Assembly (NCBI GenBank): GCA_030018715.1
Contig: JASEHN010000001.1
Location: 1 to 39,390, forward strand
Length of the DNA stretch: 39,390 nucleotides
Origin: Thermodesulfobacteriota bacterium
Lineage (GTDB): Bacteria > Desulfobacterota > SM23-61
Reading direction: 5' to 3'
Part shown: positions 38,959 to 39,390 of the stretch, in pieces
How positions within the stretch are numbered: the stretch's first letter is position 1
How the letters are laid out: every line of letters starts with the position of its first letter
The notes under the pieces: model-generated
Seen by the model: only the letters and a program-made list of their open reading frames with translations
The model's database searches: none
Told to the model about the DNA's origin: nothing
Translations under genes and position numbers: made by a program

Positions 38959-39132
38959 TCATGCGGGCGTGTACTGGCCCACTGGTTCACGGTCGAGCCT
39001 GAAAAGCAGTCGGCCACGCTGGTCCGATTCCACGTCGATGATCGTCACCCCGATCAGCCCTCCATCCACCAGCACCTCCATAATCTGGTGCTCGGCCATG
39101 TCGCGTTCGGTGGTCTCAATCATAACCCACAT
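38959..39132 (-). CDS. Minus-strand 57-residue protein, unknown
   Basis: 57 residues with a strong SD (AAAGGAGGG) before the ATG. The protein (MWVMIETTERDMAEHQIM, then VDGGLIGVTIIDVE) reads as a compact alpha/beta fold with acidic residues; no motif recognised. It begins 16 bases inside the end of the upstream minus-strand ORF, an operon-like overlap. It is the best-supported gene of the reverse block. Confidence 0.6.
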   Translation of the reverse strand: MWVMIETTERDMAEHQIMEVLVDGGLIGVTIIDVESDQRGRLLFRLDREPVGQYTPA

Positions 39133-39342
39133 CGTTCCCTCCTTTGCAATCGCTTGCAGTTAGGTTGGCGGCCAGAAAAGCGTCGATCAGCTGCCGGTGC
39201 TGGAAGTAAACCCAGAAGCTCACAGCCTCGGGAAGCGTCAGCGCCTTCCCGTCCTCGGAGGCGGTTGGTGCGGAAGGACGACCAGAAGCCTTGCTGACGG
39301 TCTGCTGACGGTTTTTTTATTGGTTTTTAAAGGGTCAACCAT
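39116..39342 (-). CDS. Minus-strand gene with apparent -1 frameshift at an A7 tract
   Basis: ATG 39342 has an AAGGA site six bases upstream. In frame it reads MVDPLKTNKK and then turns Pro/Arg-rich and stops at 39238. From the A7 tract (39312-39318 on the plus strand as T7) the -1 frame instead reads a protein-like sequence through to 39116 (ALTLPEAVSFWVYFQHRQ, then DAFLAANLTASDC). With one -1 shift the product has 75 residues. The cause may be slippage, a programmed shift, a mutation or a base-call error. Function unknown. Confidence 0.45.
39292..39313 (+). repeat. Two tandem copies of TGCTGACGGT next to the T7 tract
   Basis: TGCTGACGGT occurs at 39292 and 39303 with an 11-base period, one helical turn apart. 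It lies between the suspected attachment site and the minus-strand genes, where recombinase or regulator sites are often found, but it is also inside the possible frameshifted gene. Confidence 0.7.
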
Positions 39343-39363
39343 TTGATTTCCTTAATAATGATC

Positions 39364-39390
39364 TGGCTGGGGGACTAGGATTCGAACCTA
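39364..39390 (-). tRNA. 3' end of a tRNA, probably tRNA-Gln (partial); likely attachment site
   Basis: Reading the minus strand, the sequence holds a T-loop TTCGAAT with the 3' T-stem arm CCTAG, acceptor arm TCCCCCA, discriminator G and CCA. The U1-A72 pair implied by the acceptor arm, with G73, is typical of bacterial tRNA-Gln. The window ends within the 5' T-stem arm, so the rest lies to the right. Phages often integrate at tRNA 3' ends, and phage sequence stops here, so this is probably an att site. Confidence 0.7.

Noticed and set aside
38887..39297. Long forward ORF (136 codons) across the right end
   Set aside because: It is the complement of better minus-strand candidates with SD sites and has a composition dominated by Arg/Ser/His typical of a shadow frame; no SD.
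1..39390. CRISPR arrays, insertion sequences, integrase or complete rRNA/tRNA genes
   Set aside because: No regularly spaced repeats with unique spacers, no transposase- or integrase-like motifs among the ORFs and only a partial tRNA at the right edge.

Overview
The window is one almost continuous late-gene module of a tailed double-stranded DNA phage or prophage. It opens inside the large terminase gene and runs rightward through portal, scaffold, capsid, tail and fibre genes, a giant polyvalent protein and a lysis cassette. It ends in a short oppositely oriented block that abuts the 3' end of a tRNA. The host is probably a Gram-negative bacterium, because there is a two-component spanin pair (inner-membrane protein plus overlapping outer-membrane lipoprotein), of use only with an outer membrane. 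The sequence is GC-rich, with G/C-ending codons and strong Shine-Dalgarno (SD) sites of the AGGAGG type. The species cannot be named. I see no sheath, tail tube or tape-measure gene, and there is a podovirus-type portal, adaptor and nozzle set, so a short tail is the best guess.

Layout. Positions 1-1.7 kb hold the terminase C-terminus and small genes, including a 29-residue membrane peptide. Positions 1.75-7.4 kb hold portal, a two-hairpin intergenic element, scaffold, N4-gp56-like capsid and two presumed head proteins. Positions 7.4-10.5 kb hold small genes (one a zinc ribbon), a head-tail adaptor and a nozzle-like protein. Positions 10.5-17.9 kb hold tail and fibre genes, among them a complete subtilisin-type protease, a tandem gene duplication and a LamG-like fibre with two repeat arrays. 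Positions 17.9-22.3 kb hold two coiled-coil proteins and two unknown proteins.

Positions 22.3-36.1 kb are one reading frame of about 4,606 codons. It joins a DdrB/ParB-like domain, an adenine-N6 DNA methylase, a superfamily-2 helicase, a RadC/JAB metalloprotease-like domain, a HExxH zincin and a C-terminal polyvalent-protein region. This is a DarB-like protein of the sort that may be packaged and injected to protect incoming DNA. At three of its domain junctions lies a ribosome-site-led ORF in the +1 frame. The clearest, 154 codons at 27069, carries the G/C-ending codon signature that the giant frame loses there.

Positions 36.1-38.6 kb hold a small virion-like protein, a phage-borne SpeD-family pyruvoyl decarboxylase (polyamine synthesis), a membrane protein, a GH108 endolysin, a two-helix holin candidate and the spanins. 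Positions 38.6-39.39 kb hold one further forward gene, then minus-strand small genes starting about 20 bases from the 3' end of what looks like tRNA-Gln, a likely integration site.

No integrase, repressor, replication or small-terminase gene is present; these would lie outside the window. No gene-free stretch exceeds 300 bases if the minus-strand candidates at the right end are accepted. Protein families were assigned by recognising motifs, not by database search.
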